From the NCBI RefSeq assembly GCF_003573695.1, contig NC_039358.1:195943323-196007322 (forward strand): a DNA stretch of 64,000 bases. Direction: 5' to 3'. Below, piece after piece: positions 11,886 through 24,224 of this stretch. Positions within the stretch are counted from its first letter, which is position 1. Each line of letters opens with the position of its first letter. Under the pieces are notes generated by a model, which saw only the letters and a list, made by a program, of their open reading frames with translations, ran no database searches and was not told where the DNA came from. The position numbers and the translations under genes are program-made. The DNA comes from Papaver somniferum. Lineage: Eukaryota; Streptophyta; Magnoliopsida; Ranunculales; Papaveraceae.

Positions 11886-14088
11886 TTAACATCGTTTTCG
11901 CCCCTTTCCCACCTTAAAATTCTTCTTCTTAGGTTGGAGACCAGCAAGGATTTCCGCCAAAACATCAGTGTCTCCATAAAACTCATTATATTCATCATCA
12001 CAAGTATCATCATATTCATCTTCATCTGAAGCATAATTACCACCAGGAACAAGCTTAATAGGAGTTTGAGGTTTTTTCTTCTCTTTTTTTTCTTTGAAAT
12101 ACTCCTTTCTATAAGCTGGATTTCTAATAAAATTAGTCCGAACTTCATCATTCTTAATGGTGCCTACCTCTGCAAGCTCCTCTTCATTGAGAATATTTTC
12201 CGTCCTTTGTTGCCTTAGAGCTTCTAATCTATCAAGAAAAGCTTTCTTCTTTTCTGCATCAACAGTTTCAGTTGAGCTCTCAACTAAATCTGTAGCCTTT
12301 GAAACATTGCTATTCTTGTTTTCATTGTGATCACTAATCGTACCCCATTCAGTAGAATTTTTAACTTCAGCTGTAATATTAGCAGCAAGCAATTCAGCCT
12401 CTTCCTCATCTAAATCTTCAACAATACTTTGCTGAGCTTCCTCCAAATTAGCACCCTCAACGTCCTTTCTAAAACCCAATTCTAAACTTAACACTTCATA
12501 TGTATTTTTCCTAACTTTTTCAGAAGATTCAAGTAAAGCATCAGTTAGAGGCGTAAAAGAAAATTTTGTACCTTTCACTGGCGTCCAATTCTCATTAGAT
12601 GCCTTAGTAAACGTATTAGGGTTGGAAACTGACTTGTTTTCCAAATCAGACTTGGAAACGGACTTCTTGTTGGCCATGGACTTGTGAACCTCAGAGTTTT
12701 GCAAAGTCACGCACCTTTCTACCAAATTAGCCCCAGGCGTATTTTCCAAATTAGACGTTTCAGAATTTTGGTTGGACTTGGTTTCAGAATTCTGGTCTTG
12801 CACGGACTTGCCTTCACAAACGTTAGTTGTACCAATTTTGTCCCCGGTCATACCAGCTTCAACAGGCTTAGTCACAACTCCTTTACGTACATCAATAGCT
12901 TCCTTGGCTGCAATTGCGTTTTTGCACTTAATTAACCTGAATTGAGCCTCATGGAATTCTTTTGAAGAAATAGCAAGCTCATTCTCCAACTGTTCATTGC
13001 TAGATTGAACTGTAGCCTCAATTCTGTTATCATTAGTAACTCCAATAGTACTTGAATCTGAAGCACAAAGAATAGTTTCCTGATTTGCATGAGCTGCATG
13101 GGCTATTGCAGCCTTGTGCTTCTCAAAATATTGTTCAATTTGATTAGTATTACCATCCTCGCCCACACTAACTTCTGGTAAAACAACTTTAGATTTGATG
13201 TTCCATCTCATACCTTTTTTTTTTGCTAGGTAATTCCATCTCATACCAGCATTAGGATCATAACTACCCTTAAAAGTCTTCTCTCCCACGACTACTTGTT
13301 GTTGTTTCTCTTTGTTACCATCAATTTTAGTCGACTTCTTCTTCCATTCAGCTTCCGCATGACCAATAATATTACACTTTGAACAGAACTTTGGATATTT
13401 TTGAATATCAATATATTCCCAAAAATCTTTTCCACCTGAAGTTATATGAATTCTCTCTGGAATATGCTTAGAAAAATCAATATCAATTAAAACTAAAGCA
13501 TAAAACCCATAATCAAGTTGTAAAGTTTTTTCATCCACCACAATTGGATTACCTAGAATCTTACCAATTGAAAGCAAAGACTTTTCAGTCAAAAGCTCAA
13601 CCGGTAAATCTGGAAACATAACCCAAACAGCAGCATGTGAAGAACGCTGTTTGTTTGGGTTAAAACCTGGATACCAATCAATTAGCTTCAACAGTTGCAG
13701 TTGCAGCTAGAACATTGTGAATCTTCTCTTTATCTTCAGCATACGAAAGCATAACTATGAAGAAACCTTTAGCCATTGGAAGAAATTTAATCCGTTCAAG
13801 TTTCCATTGATCTAAAATTTGTTTCTTAACTTCAGAAAACGTCAAACCCGTGAAGTCTAATCTAGCAATAAAACTATGTTGAAATCTGATGCAACCCTCT
13901 TGAAACAAATCCAAAGGGATTTCTAACGCAGGTTCACCTTCTTTAAGAGTTAGATTAGGTAACTTGGAAAGATCAACAGATGTTGGAATTAGGGTTTTCT
14001 TTCCTTTGAGAATATCAGCAAAAGAACCATGACTACCATTAGGATTTTTAATCCCTGATGTTGTAGGGATTGATGATTCAATCATCAT
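11886..14088 (-). pseudogene. E2 ORF1, DUF4283/zinc-knuckle gag-like protein, one main frameshift
   Basis: Two open pieces, 136 codons (13678-14088, starting MMIESS) and 601 codons (11886-13691), overlap by 14 bp. The break falls inside the DUF4283-like region, just before a WYPGFNP motif. Downstream come the VWVMFPDLPVELLTEK segment, a knuckle CX2CX4H with Trp in place of the last Cys (CSKCNIIGHAEAEW), a Glu/Lys-rich coiled region (residues roughly 200-280 of the second piece), and a C-terminus shared with E8: FIRNPAYRKEYFK, PIKLVPGGNYAS, an acidic Asp/Glu/Tyr run, and the basic end KKKNFKVGKGRKR. It carries an in-frame 33-bp insertion described separately. Length and domain order match E8. 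The function is inferred as RNA-binding ORF1p of a non-autonomous LINE. Confidence 0.88.
13215..13233 (-). mobile_element. 19-bp LINE 3'-tail insertion inside E2 ORF1
   Basis: On the minus strand this is ttacctagc followed by ten A, matching the extreme 3' end of the E elements (gacctagc plus poly(A)). It is bounded by perfect 14-bp copies of ttccatctcatacc at 13201-13214 and 13234-13247. Insert plus duplication is 33 bp, so the frame is kept and the protein reads GMRWN-YLAKKK-GMRWN. The simplest reading is a target-primed insertion that stopped after copying about 9 nt beyond the poly(A). Confidence 0.85.
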
Positions 14089-14215
14089 AAACCAACCGTA
14101 GCTGATTTAGATGATCAAAACGTGAGAAAAATCAAAACCTAGGCGTGAAAAAAATTGGAAAAGAAAATCGCCCTTTAGAGAAAAAAAACGGATATAGCTC
14201 CCCAACTCCAAGATA

Positions 14216-14564
14216 GTCTAGTAAAAATTGCATTTCTATGTAAGTTGATTCAAGAAAATATGAAGGAAGTCAAATTTCTCAATAAAAGAAAGATGAAAGG
14301 CCATGCAGAACTAATCCAAATCCTAACAAATTTCATCTTCTTGAATCAAATAGAAAGACAAAGCTAACATAAAAAGAAAGAGTTCATATAAATGTTGAAT
14401 TTTATATACGTTAACTCAAAAAAGTCTACGCACTTCGTTATGAGTTGGAAATTGATTTCTGAGACTAAATTGTAAACTAGATAAATTCATCTTCAACAAA
14501 AAAAGTTTGAAAAATGTATTGTAATTACAATTAATATGTTCTAAGGCAATACGTCTAGTAAAAA
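14216..14564 (+). repeat. Satellite between E2 and L1
   Basis: About one plus-oriented monomer. Its first 16 bp are the right TSD of E2 and its last 12 bp (gtctagtaaaaa, 14553-14564) are the left TSD of L1. No gene. Confidence 0.94.
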
Positions 14565-14675
14565 GGTTGATTAATAAAAAACTTTTTTCTCTCTCCTATG
14601 CTCTGAGGCGAATTTTCCTTAGGGTTTTACAAACTTTTTTCATTCTTCCTCTCAATCATCTTTAGGTGATTTGAG

Positions 14676-16169
14676 ATGGGGGATCCACCTCAATCATCTA
14701 CTAATAGGTCTCTCTCTTATGCTGATCAGTTGAAAGGAAAACAACAACTTCCAACAACTCTATTGATCTCAAAACCTTGCCAACACCAACGTCAAAAGAA
14801 GGAAAGCCTGCTGTTGTTTTTCCTGAGGAGTTTTATTTAGAAGGTTGCGATATTTGGAAATTCAGTCTCATAGGCTTTTAGATCTTAAAGGGATCACTTT
14901 TCAAGAGGTGAAAAACGATTTGTTAAATCAATGGAAGTTAAGCCAAGATGTTGTTCAATTAATTCCTATGAGTAGAGGTTTCTTTACCATCAAGTTACGC
15001 ACGTAATCATCCAAAGATACGATTTTGAATGCTGAAGCTTGGTTTTTTAGAAACCAAAAGTTAAACCTAATTGAATGGTTTCCTGGTTTTGATGCTGAGA
15101 AGCAACGCACATCTCATGCTTCGGTGTGGGTGACTTTTCCAGGGTTACCATTGGAGTTTTGGACAGAAAAACGTTATTGTCTCTTGCAAAATCGTTAGGA
15201 ACTCCTATTGTGGTTGATAGAAGAACTCTTGAACATGAATATGGTCACTTTGCTTCAGTTTTGGTGGATATTGATTTTTCTGAAGCGGCTACTGATGCTA
15301 TACATATCACGGTGGGGGGTTTGGATTTTTGGCAAGCTGTTGCGATCCAAAAAATTCCAAAATATTGTTCCAAGTGCAAGCTAATTGGTCATAATGATAA
15401 GGAGTGTAGAAAACAATCCAAGGAAACTTCTGAGCGTCAACCTTTGGTTACCAATCAATCTCACGAAACTGGTGAAGCGCAACTTGTGATGAATAACAAG
15501 GTTGGTGGTGGATGGCAAGTTGCTAGGCGTAAGAAAAAAGGAAAAAAGAAGGATACAAACAGCTTGGAGGTTATTCATGATGATGAAGAAGCTTTTGTTG
15601 GGGACGTGGTTGATGAGGAGTTTGCTGCTAAGCTGGTGAAAGCTAAGCAGTTGGAGGCTGTTATGTCACAAGCCAAAGCTGATTTTGAATCTGTCTATGT
15701 TGAATTGTCGAGAACTAAACAAGCACAGGCTTCAAAATCAGCCGTATTATTGAATTGAAAAGTGGGTGAAACTAATCCTTCAAATATGACAAGTTTGGTT
15801 GGAACTAGGATTCCTAAACCTGTTAGGATTGTGACTTCAACTCCAACTCCTCTTTGTGATCAGCTCACGGCTGGGGAGTTTATATTGAATAACAATAAAT
15901 ATAGTGCTCTTAATTCTATGCAAGATGTGGAGGAAAGCACAGCTGATGCAAAGTTTAGGGCTGAACAAGAAGTAAAGAGAATACGCATGCTATCCATGCA
16001 TAAAATTGTGAATACTACAGCTGGGAGGAATACTTCTTTAGAACAAATTTCTGAATCCGCTTCTCTTCAGGACTCTAATGTCCGTGTTGGTGTTGAACAA
16101 GGAAGTTCACCAGGAGTGAACTCTGGCGTTGCTTCGGTAGTTGGTAAGGCCTCTAAATCTGGTTTTTAA
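14676..16169 (+). pseudogene. L1 ORF1, DUF4283/zinc-knuckle protein, several breaks
   Basis: ATG at 14676 (gagatgggggatcc) gives MGDPPQSS and SYADQLKGKQQLP, matching the L2 N-terminus, then loses frame near 14755. Stops and indels fill 14760-15120, including a taa at about 15006. From 15126 the frame is open: LLSLAKSLGTPIVVDRRT, then an intact knuckle CSKCKLIGHNDKEC, then a Lys-rich segment. A tga at 15756-15758 replaces the Gly codon seen in L2, with the same frame open again to 16169. A 5-A run at 15167-15171 carries a one-base loss also present in L2. The stop overlaps the ORF2 start as taATG. Role by family: RNA binding and chaperone function in the LINE RNP. Confidence 0.88.
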
Positions 16170-19100
16170 TGCGTGTTCTCTATTGGAACATTAATGGCAT
16201 TGCACGGGATGCAGCCAAAAATAAGTTAAGAGAGTTAATTCTTGAGTTTAAGCCAGATATTTTCTGTCTAGCTGAACCTAAGGTGCATTGTACCTTGCGT
16301 TTCTTGCACAAATTATATGTAGCTGGTTATAAGAAGGAAGTTATTCATAATTCTGTTGATTCGTCTAAAGGTAACATATGGATTTTTTGGTCCATTGACA
16401 TAGCTACGCCTGTAGTTATGAATACTAGTAGACAAGCTATTACCATTGCAACAGAGGGGGTGTTGGTGTCCTTTGTTCATGCTAGCTGTTTTCAAGTGAC
16501 GAGAAGAAGTTTGTGGCAACAAATTTCCTCAGTTGATATTAATACTCCTTGGTTGGTTATGGGTGATTTTAATTGTGTTCTTCGTAATGAGGAGAAAAAA
16601 GGAGGCAATCAACCACGTACTTCAGTCATCAATGATTTTAGTGATTGGATGGATGATAATAATCTTTTTGAAGCTGATTTTTTGGGTTCTAAATTCACTT
16701 GGTCTAATAGGCAATCTGGTGTTCATAGAATCCTTTGTAAGCTGGATAGAGTTTTGATTAATGAGGCATGGCTTATTAAGTATGAGAATTGGAGGTGTAA
16801 AGCTCTTCCCCGTGAAGTTTCCGACCATTCTACTCTTATTGGCTTTCCTTTTGTTAATACTAGACCGAAACGAGCTCCTTTTAGAGTTCAGAAGATGTGG
16901 TTTGCTCATTCTGATTTCATGAGAATGGTAAGTGATTGTTGGAATGCTCCGGTTACAGGATCTCCTGCTTTTATTTTTCTTTTCAAGCTCAAGAGGTTAA
17001 AAGCTGTTATGAAGGATTGGAATTTACATGTTTTTGGCAATATTTTTGCTAAACTAAAACAAGCTGAATTGACTATGGAAGTGGCTCTTCGTATTTCGGA
17101 TGAGGATCCAGAGGATATAACTAAGCTGAATTCGGCCAAGGAGGCTTCAGTTATTCTTCAGGAAATTCGTTCTCATCATGTTACTATGCTAAAGCAAAAA
17201 TCACGTAATAAATGGCTTTTGGAGGGAGCTAGTAATACTTCTTTCTTTCATGCTAATATCAGAATGCGCAGGAGTAGTAATATGATTTCGGAGTTGGTGG
17301 ATGATAATGGGGCTGTTATTACTGATTGTGATCAAATTAGAGACTATACGGTTTCTTTTTTTGAGTCAAAGTTTAATGGTGATGAGTTGCCTATTGATGA
17401 GGAGCTTTTTAATTATGATCATAACATCATCTCGGTGGAGGATAGTCAGAGAATGGATGAAATTCCTTCTATGGAGGAGATTAAGAATGTTGTTTTTGAT
17501 TTGGGTGCGGATAGTGCGTCAGGGCCGGATGCTGTTGGCAGCGGCAAATCATTCCTCATGGTGCTAATTCTAGTCTTATTATTCTTCTTGCCAAGGTTAG
17601 AGGAGCCAACACTCTTCGAAACTTTCGGCCTATTGGTCTTAGTAATTTTTTCTTTAAAATTTTTACTAAGATTTCAGCTACAAGACTAGGGAGTGTTCTT
17701 GATAATTTGGTTTCAGAAGAACAAGTTGCTTTCATGAAGGGGAGGAACATTCATGAAAACATTACTGTGGCGTCGGAGATGATCAATGATCTGAAAACCA
17801 AACGTAAGGATGGCAATTTGGGGTTGAAACTGGATATTACTCAAGCTTTTGACACGGTTAGTTGGTCATTTGTTTTAGAGGTTTTTCGAAGGTATGGTTT
17901 CTCTCAAAATTGGTGTTCTTGGATTTTGGCTATTCTTAACTCAGCAAGGATTTCTATTCTTCTTAATGGAAGTCCAGAGGGTTTCTTCAAAATCAATAGA
18001 GGTCTTCGGCAAGGTGATCCTTTATCTCCTCTTATTTTTGTTCTGATTGAAGATGTTCTTAGTAGAAATCTTACAAAGTTGTTTGCTGAGAAGATGATGA
18101 CGCCTATGCTTTCCAAAAGAGGTATTTCTCCCACACATCTTTTCTTTGCTGATGACATTATGATTTTTTGTAAAGGCAATATGAAGAGTCTGCATAACCT
18201 TCTTGCTTTGCTTGGTAAATACCAAACTACCTCGGGCCAAACTGTCTGTCGTCAAAAGAGTAAGATTTATTATGGTAGTGGTTCTTTGAGTCGCTGTGGG
18301 ACTATCACTAATTTACTGGGTATGGAAGTTACTACTTTTCCGGACAGGTATTTGGGAGTTCAAATTATGCCTGGAGCAGTTAAGTATCGTCACATTTGTA
18401 ATGTGATAGAGAAAATTAAGAATCAACTTTCGGTTTGGAAAGGTAAGTTACTTTGTTTTCAAGATAGAGTTGTTCTTATCAATTCAGTGATAGCGAGTTA
18501 TGCTATTCACAACATGGCGGTGTACAAATGGCCTAGAAAATTTGTTCAACAGGCTGAAAGAGTTATTCGTAATTTTCTTTGGTCGGGTGATGCTGAAGTT
18601 GCAAGGAAATTTGTTGTTGGATATCCAAAGGTTTGTTGTCCGTTGAAGGAAGGGGGTCTTGGTATAACCAGCATGGTTGTTACTAATAAGGCTCTTCTAA
18701 TGAAGCTATGGTGGAGTAATCGTTCTTCTAACAAGAAATGGGCTCGTTTCTTATGGGCGAAATTTACTACTAAGCAGGGTAGTATAAAGCTTTATGGGGT
18801 GAATTCTTCTATTGTGCCGGGCATGAAACTGATTCATTCTATTGTTGACAAGAATACCAAGGTTCTAATTGGGGACGGGAGGTCTACATCTCTTTATTTT
18901 GATGTTTGGTATGGTAATGAGTGTATTGCTGATATGCTTAATGAAACTGACTTGGAAAGAAATGTCAAGGTCAGTGATATTATTGTTAATAATGCTTGGA
19001 TGATGCAGGGAGATCATATTCAGAATTTGGTCCGTGCGGGTGTGGATCTTTCAAATTTGCCTTTGTTACAAGGAGGGAATGATTGTAGAGTTTGGATGCC

Positions 19101-20193
19101 GGAGATGAATGGCCACTTTTCAGTCTCTTCAGCAAAGAATATCATTAGAAGGGCGTATCCAAAATCAGCAATTTATGATCTTTTGTGGAGGAAAGAAATT
19201 CATCCCAAATTGGCTGCTCAGAATTGGAAGATATGTCGTGAGGTTTGTGCAACTCAAGACAAGATCAGGAGTAGATTCAAAGTTGAAATGGCCAACAAAT
19301 GTTACTTGTGCAACATGGAGGAAGAATCTTTGGAGCATATTATTTGGAGTTGTACGTTTGCAACTCAAATTTGGCAGTGGTGTTCAGGTTTGTTTAATCT
19401 AACACCTTATTATGATATTGTGAATTCATATAAATCAGCAAAGGGTAGAAGTAGAATTGTCAAGGATTTATGGCTTTTAGCTATTTTGGTGATTCGCTCG
19501 GAATTATGGCAAACAAGAAATATGGCATGTTTTCAGAATTCTTCTGTTAGCATTCATTTTTTTAAGAAGAGAGTGTTCTATTTGATTAGTGAATACGCTG
19601 GTCGTTTGAAGGGTTTCATGCATAATACTACAACGGCCTTGGATCTTTTGAACTTTTTCCGTGTGATGCATAGGAAGGTTAAGCAGGTTCAGCCAATTGA
19701 GTGCTTTTGGAGTCCGCCAAATAGGGATGAAATTATATTATGTTGTGATGGAGCATCCAAAGGAAATCCGGGTATAGCTGGAGCTGGTGTTGTGGTTCGT
19801 GATGCTGATTGTAATTTTTTGGGTGCTATGAGTATTGGTTTGGGTTCTACTACTAATTTCTTAGCTGAACTTTATGGTATTATTGTTGGTTTGGAGTGGG
19901 CTATGAAGTGGAATGTTAAAAGAGTGGTTGTACGTTATGATTCAATGGGAACAATTAAGACATTGACGGGTACAAATCTTCCTTGGTTTGTCAAGCACAG
20001 ATGGAGAAGAATACAAAACAATTATGACTCTATTCGCTTTGTTCATACTTATCGTGAGGCTAATTTTGCAGCAGACAAGATGGCTAAAAGGGAATGTTAT
20101 CTTCGTAATGGTGAAGGTTTAAATTATGATGAAAGGCCTGATTTCCTTTTGTCTTTAGAATTTCCTAATGTTGTTTATTTCAGATTCAAGTAG
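16169..20193 (+). pseudogene. L1 ORF2, endonuclease-reverse transcriptase-RNase H, one internal deletion
   Basis: The first piece (16169-17689) starts MRVLYWNINGIARD and contains the APE-type endonuclease: the Asn of WNIN, Glu of AEPKVH, Asp/Asn of GDFN and the SDH near the domain end. After GPD (about 17530) roughly 70 bp present in L2 is missing. This throws the frame and removes part of the N-terminal RT region. The second piece (17707-20193, 828 aa) keeps RT motifs LKLDITQAFD, QGDPLSPLIF and FADD (18145-18156), a zf-RVT region CYLC-X8-H-X4-C, and an RNase H with CDGASKG, AELYG, YDSMG and AADKMA, so the four acidic residues are in place. The copy is non-functional because of the deletion. 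Otherwise it is conserved and close to L2. Confidence 0.93.
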
Positions 20194-20206
20194 TTTGTAA
20201 GTTTTT

Positions 20207-20222
20207 GGGGTCTTCTGACCTC
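20207..20222 (+). other. L1 3'-UTR hairpin
   Basis: GGGGTC, loop TTCT, GACCTC (one G.T pair), 14 bp after the ORF2 stop. L2 has the same stem with loop TTAG. Confidence 0.6.
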
Positions 20223-20288
20223 TTTTCTTATGAACACTTTGTACATATTGGTTATTCATTAATACAACATGGATTTAGCAAAAAAAAA

Positions 20289-23200
20289 GTCTAGTAAAAA
20301 TTGAATTTCTATGTACGTTGATTCAAGAAAATATGAAGGAAGTCAAATTTCACAATAGAACAAGGAAGAAAGACCATGCAGAACTAATCCAAATCCTAAA
20401 AAATTTAATCTATCTTGAATCAAATAGAAAGACAAAGCCAACACAAAAAGAAAGAGTTCATAAAAATGTTGAATTTTATATACGTTAACTCAAAAAAGTC
20501 TACACATTTCATTATAAGTCGGAAATTGATTTCTGAGACTAAATTGTAAACTAAATAAACTCCTCTTTAACAGAAAAAGTTTGAAAAATGTATTGTAATT
20601 ACAATTAATATGTTCTAAGGCAATATGTCTAGTAAAAATTGCATTTCTATGTACATCGATTCAAGAAATATGAAGGAAGTCAAATTTCACAATAGAACAA
20701 GGATGAAAGACCATGCAGAACTAATCCAAATCCTAACAAATTTCATCTATCTTGAGTCAAATAGAAAGACAAAGCTAACACAAGAAGAAAGAGTTCATAA
20801 AAATATTGAATTTTATATATGTTAACTCAAAAAAGTCTACACACTTCGTTATAAGTCGGAAATTGATTTCTGAGACTAAATTGTAAACTAAATAAACTCA
20901 TCTTTAACAGAAAAGTTTGAAAAATGTATTGTAATCAGAATTAATATGTTCTAAGGCAATACATCTAGTTAAAATTGCATTTCTATGTACGTTGATTCAA
21001 GAAAATATGAAGGAAGTCAAATTTCACAATAGAAGAAGGTTGAAAGACCAAGCAGAACTAATCCAAATCCTGAAAAATTTCATCTATCTTGAATCAGATA
21101 GAAAGACAAAGCCAACACAAAAGGAAAGAGTTCATAAAAATGTTTAATTTTATATATGTTAACTAAAAAAAGTCTACACACTTCGTTATAAGTAGAAAGT
21201 TGATTTATGAGACTAAATTGTAAACAAGATAATTCATCTTTAACAGAAAAGTTTGTAAAATATATTGTAATTACAATTAATATGTTCTAAGGTAATACCT
21301 CTAATTAAAATTTCATTTCTATGTACGTTGATTCAAGAAAATATCAAGGAAGTCAAATTTCCCAATAGAAGAAGGTTGAAAGACCAAGCAGAACTAATCC
21401 AAATCCTGACAAATTTCATCTATCTTGAAATAAATAGAAAAACAAAGCCAACACAAAAGCAAAGAGTTCATAAAAATGTTAAATTTTATATATGTTAACT
21501 GAAAAAAGTCTACACACTTCGTTATAAGTCGGAAGTTGATTTATGAGACTAAATTGTAAACTAGATAAACTCATCTTTAAATTAAAAAGTTTGAAAAATG
21601 TACAGTAATTACAATTAATATGTTCTAAGGCAATACGTCTGGTAAAATTTGCATTTCTATGTACGTTGATTCAAGAAAATATGAAGGAAGTCAAATTTCA
21701 CAATAGAACAAGGATGAAAGACCATGCAGAACTAATCCAAATCCTAACAAATTTCATGTATCTTGAATCAAATAGAAATACAAAGCTAACACAAAAAGAA
21801 AGAGTTCATAAAAATGTTGAATTTTATATACGTTAACTCAAGAAAGAGTTCACATTTCTTTATAAGTCGGAAATTGATTTCTGAGACTAAATTGTAAACT
21901 AGATTAACTCATCTTTAACAGGAAAATTTTAAAAAATGTATTGTAATTACAATTAATATGTTTTAAGGCAATACGTCTAGTAAAAATTGCATTTCTATGT
22001 AAGTTGATTCAAGAAAATATGAAGGAAGTCAAATTTCACAATAGAAGAAAGATGAAAGATCATGCAGAACTAATCCAAATCCTAACAAATTTCATCTATC
22101 TTGAATCAACTAGAAAGACAAAGCCAACATAAAAAGAAAGAGTTCATAAAAAATGTTGAATTTTATATACGTTAACTCAAAAAAGTCTACACATTTCGTT
22201 ATAAGTCGGAAATTGATTTCTGAGACTAAATTTTAAACTAGATAAACTCCTCTTTAACAGAAAAAGTTTGAAATAATGTATTGTAATTACAATTAATATG
22301 TTCTAAGGCAATATGTCTAGTAAAAATTGCATTTCTATGTAAGTTGATTTAAGAAAATATAAAGGAAGTCAAATTTCTCAATAGAAGAAAGATGAAAGGC
22401 CATGCAGAACTAATCCAAATCCTAACAAATTTCATCTTCTTGAATCAAATAGAAAGACAAAGCCAACATAAAAAGAAAGAGTTCATATAAATGTTGAATT
22501 TTATATACGTTAACTCAAAAAAGGCTACATATTTCGTTATAAGTCGGAAATTGATTCCTGAGAGTAAATTGTAAACTAGATAAACTCATCTTTAACAGAA
22601 AAAGTTTGAAAAATGTATTGTAATGACAATTAATATGTTCTAAGGCAATATGTCTAGTAAAAATTGCATTTCTATGTACGTTGATTCAAGAAAATATGAA
22701 GGAAGTCAAATTTCAAAATAGAACAATGATGAAAGACCATGCAGAACTAATCCAAATCCTAACAAATTTCATCTATCTTGAATCAATTAGAAAGACAAAG
22801 CCAACACAAAAAGAAAGAGTTCATAAAAATGTTGAATTTTATATACGTTAACTCAAAAAAGTCTACACATTTCGTTATAAGTCGCAAAATGATTTCTGAG
22901 ACTAAATTTTAAACTAGATAAACTCCTCTTTAACAGAAAAAGATTGAAAAATATATTGTAATTACAATTAATATGTTCTAAGGCAATATGTCTAGTAAAA
23001 ATTGCATTTCTATGTACGTTGATTCAAGAAAATATGAAGGAAGTCAAATTTCTCAATAGAAGCAAGATTAAAGGCCATGCAGAACTAATCCAAATCCTAA
23101 CAAATTTCATCTATCTTGAATCAAATAGAAAGACAAAGCCAACATAAAAAGAAAGAGTTCATATAAATGTTGAATTTTATATACGTTAACTCAAAAAAGT

Positions 23201-23880
23201 CTACATGTTTCGTTATAAGTCGGAAATTGATTCCTGAGACTAAATTGTAAACTAGATAAACTCATCTTTAACAGAAAAAGTTTGAAAAATGTATAGTAAT
23301 GACAATTAATATGTTCTAAGGCAATACGTCTAGTAAAAATTGCATTTCTATGTAAGTTGATTCAAGAAAATATGAAGGAAGTCAAATTTCTCAATAGAAG
23401 AAAGATGAAAGGCCATGCAGAACTAATCCAAATCCTAACAAATTTCATCTTCTTGAATCAAATAGAAAGACAAAGCCAACATAAAAAGAAAGAGTTTATA
23501 TAAATGTTGAATTTTATATACGTTAACTCAAAAAAGTCTACACACTTGTTATAAGTCGGAAGTTGATTTCTGAGACTAAATTGTAAACTAGATAAACTCA
23601 TCTTTAACAGAAAAAGTTTGAAAAATGTATTGTAATGACAATTAATATGTTCTAAGGCAATATGTCTAGTAAAAATTGCATTTCTATGTACGTTGATTCA
23701 AGAAAATATGAAGGAAGTCAAATTTCACAATAGAACAAGGATGAAAGACCATGCAGAACTAATCCAAATCCTAACAAATTTCATCTATCTTGAATAAAAT
23801 AGAAAGACAAAGCCAACACAAAAAGAAAGAGTTCATAAAAATGTTGAATTTTATATACGTTAACTCAAAAAAGTCTACAC
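20289..23880 (+). repeat. Satellite between L1 and E3
   Basis: About 10.6 plus-oriented monomers, beginning with the right TSD of L1. Monomers around 20990-21600 are more divergent (agaaggttgaaagaccaagcag, ggtaataccta) than those around 22000-23800. An open frame at 20625-20825 is satellite read-through, not a gene. The last 16 bp (23865-23880, tcaaaaaagtctacac) are the left TSD of E3. Confidence 0.95.
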
Positions 23881-24111
23881 TATTTCAAGGAAAAAAAGGA
23901 GAAAATGGATAGAATGTCAACTAAGAAGAAAGTTCAATCTCCTATTAAGCTTGTTCGAGGTGGAAATTATGCTTTAGAGGAAAATGAAGAGGATTATGGC
24001 TATGATGATTATGAAGATGAATACAAGGAGCCCTATGATTTAACTCAAATAATTGATGATCTCATTCCCAAGAAGAAGAATTTTAGAGTTGGAAGACGAA
24101 AACGTTTTTAA
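23881..24111 (+). pseudogene. E3 ORF1 C-terminal fragment
   Basis: Reading frame open across the whole truncated ORF1 remnant. The internal ATG at 23905 gives a 68-residue product, but there is no reason to think it is expressed. It differs from the E5 and E7 fragments by two residues (VQS for AQS, VRGG for VPGG). Closest full-length relative in the window is E8. Confidence 0.85.
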
Positions 24112-24205
24112 TTTCCTATTTCTCTTCTTTATGCTAATTTTTTAATGTTTAGGAGCTTATTTTATGAGTTTTTAGAGTTTTTTTCCTCTTTGGTTTATGG
24201 GGGTG

Positions 24206-24224
24206 GGGAGGTCTAGAACCTTCC
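24206..24224 (+). other. E3 3'-UTR hairpin
   Basis: GGGAGGT, loop CTAGA, ACCTTCC. The closing pair is T-A where E1, E2, E8 and E10 have C-G, and one pair is G.T. E5 and E7 have the same stem with ACCTCCC, all pairs perfect. Confidence 0.68.

Larger units (their letters stand above)
11691..14215 (-). mobile_element. E2: full-length ORF1-only LINE derivative, second subfamily
   Basis: A 2.5-kb insertion flanked by a perfect 16-bp duplication gtctagtaaaaattgc (11675-11690 and 14216-14231). On the minus strand it runs from a leader with tttctctaaagggcgattttc (upstream of 14088), through ORF1, to a 3' UTR with hairpin and the end gacctagc plus poly(A), seen as the poly(T) run at 11691-11699. It is almost the same length as E1 and likewise lacks ORF2, but its ORF1 is clearly divergent from E1/E8, so it is a separate subfamily and not a recent copy. 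Confidence 0.9.
14565..20288 (+). mobile_element. L1: L1-type LINE, complete length, decayed
   Basis: A 5.7-kb element with 12-bp duplications gtctagtaaaaa (14553-14564 and 20289-20300). It has a leader with cttttttctctctcc and aattttccttagggtttt (14565-14675), then ORF1, ORF2, a 95-bp 3' UTR, and the end atggatttagc with poly(A). Gene order and domains match L2 throughout. The 24 bp before the poly(A) resemble the E-element 3' ends (taata, aac, tagca in the same places). This is the type of element able to supply endonuclease and reverse transcriptase to the ORF1-only group, although this copy is dead. Confidence 0.93.

Noticed and set aside
15160..15180. Canonical -1 ribosomal slippery heptamer at the shared ORF1 frameshift
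   Set aside because: In the upstream frame the bases are a gaa aaa c, which does not fit X XXY YYZ. A shared deletion is simpler, though kept as a finding for checking.
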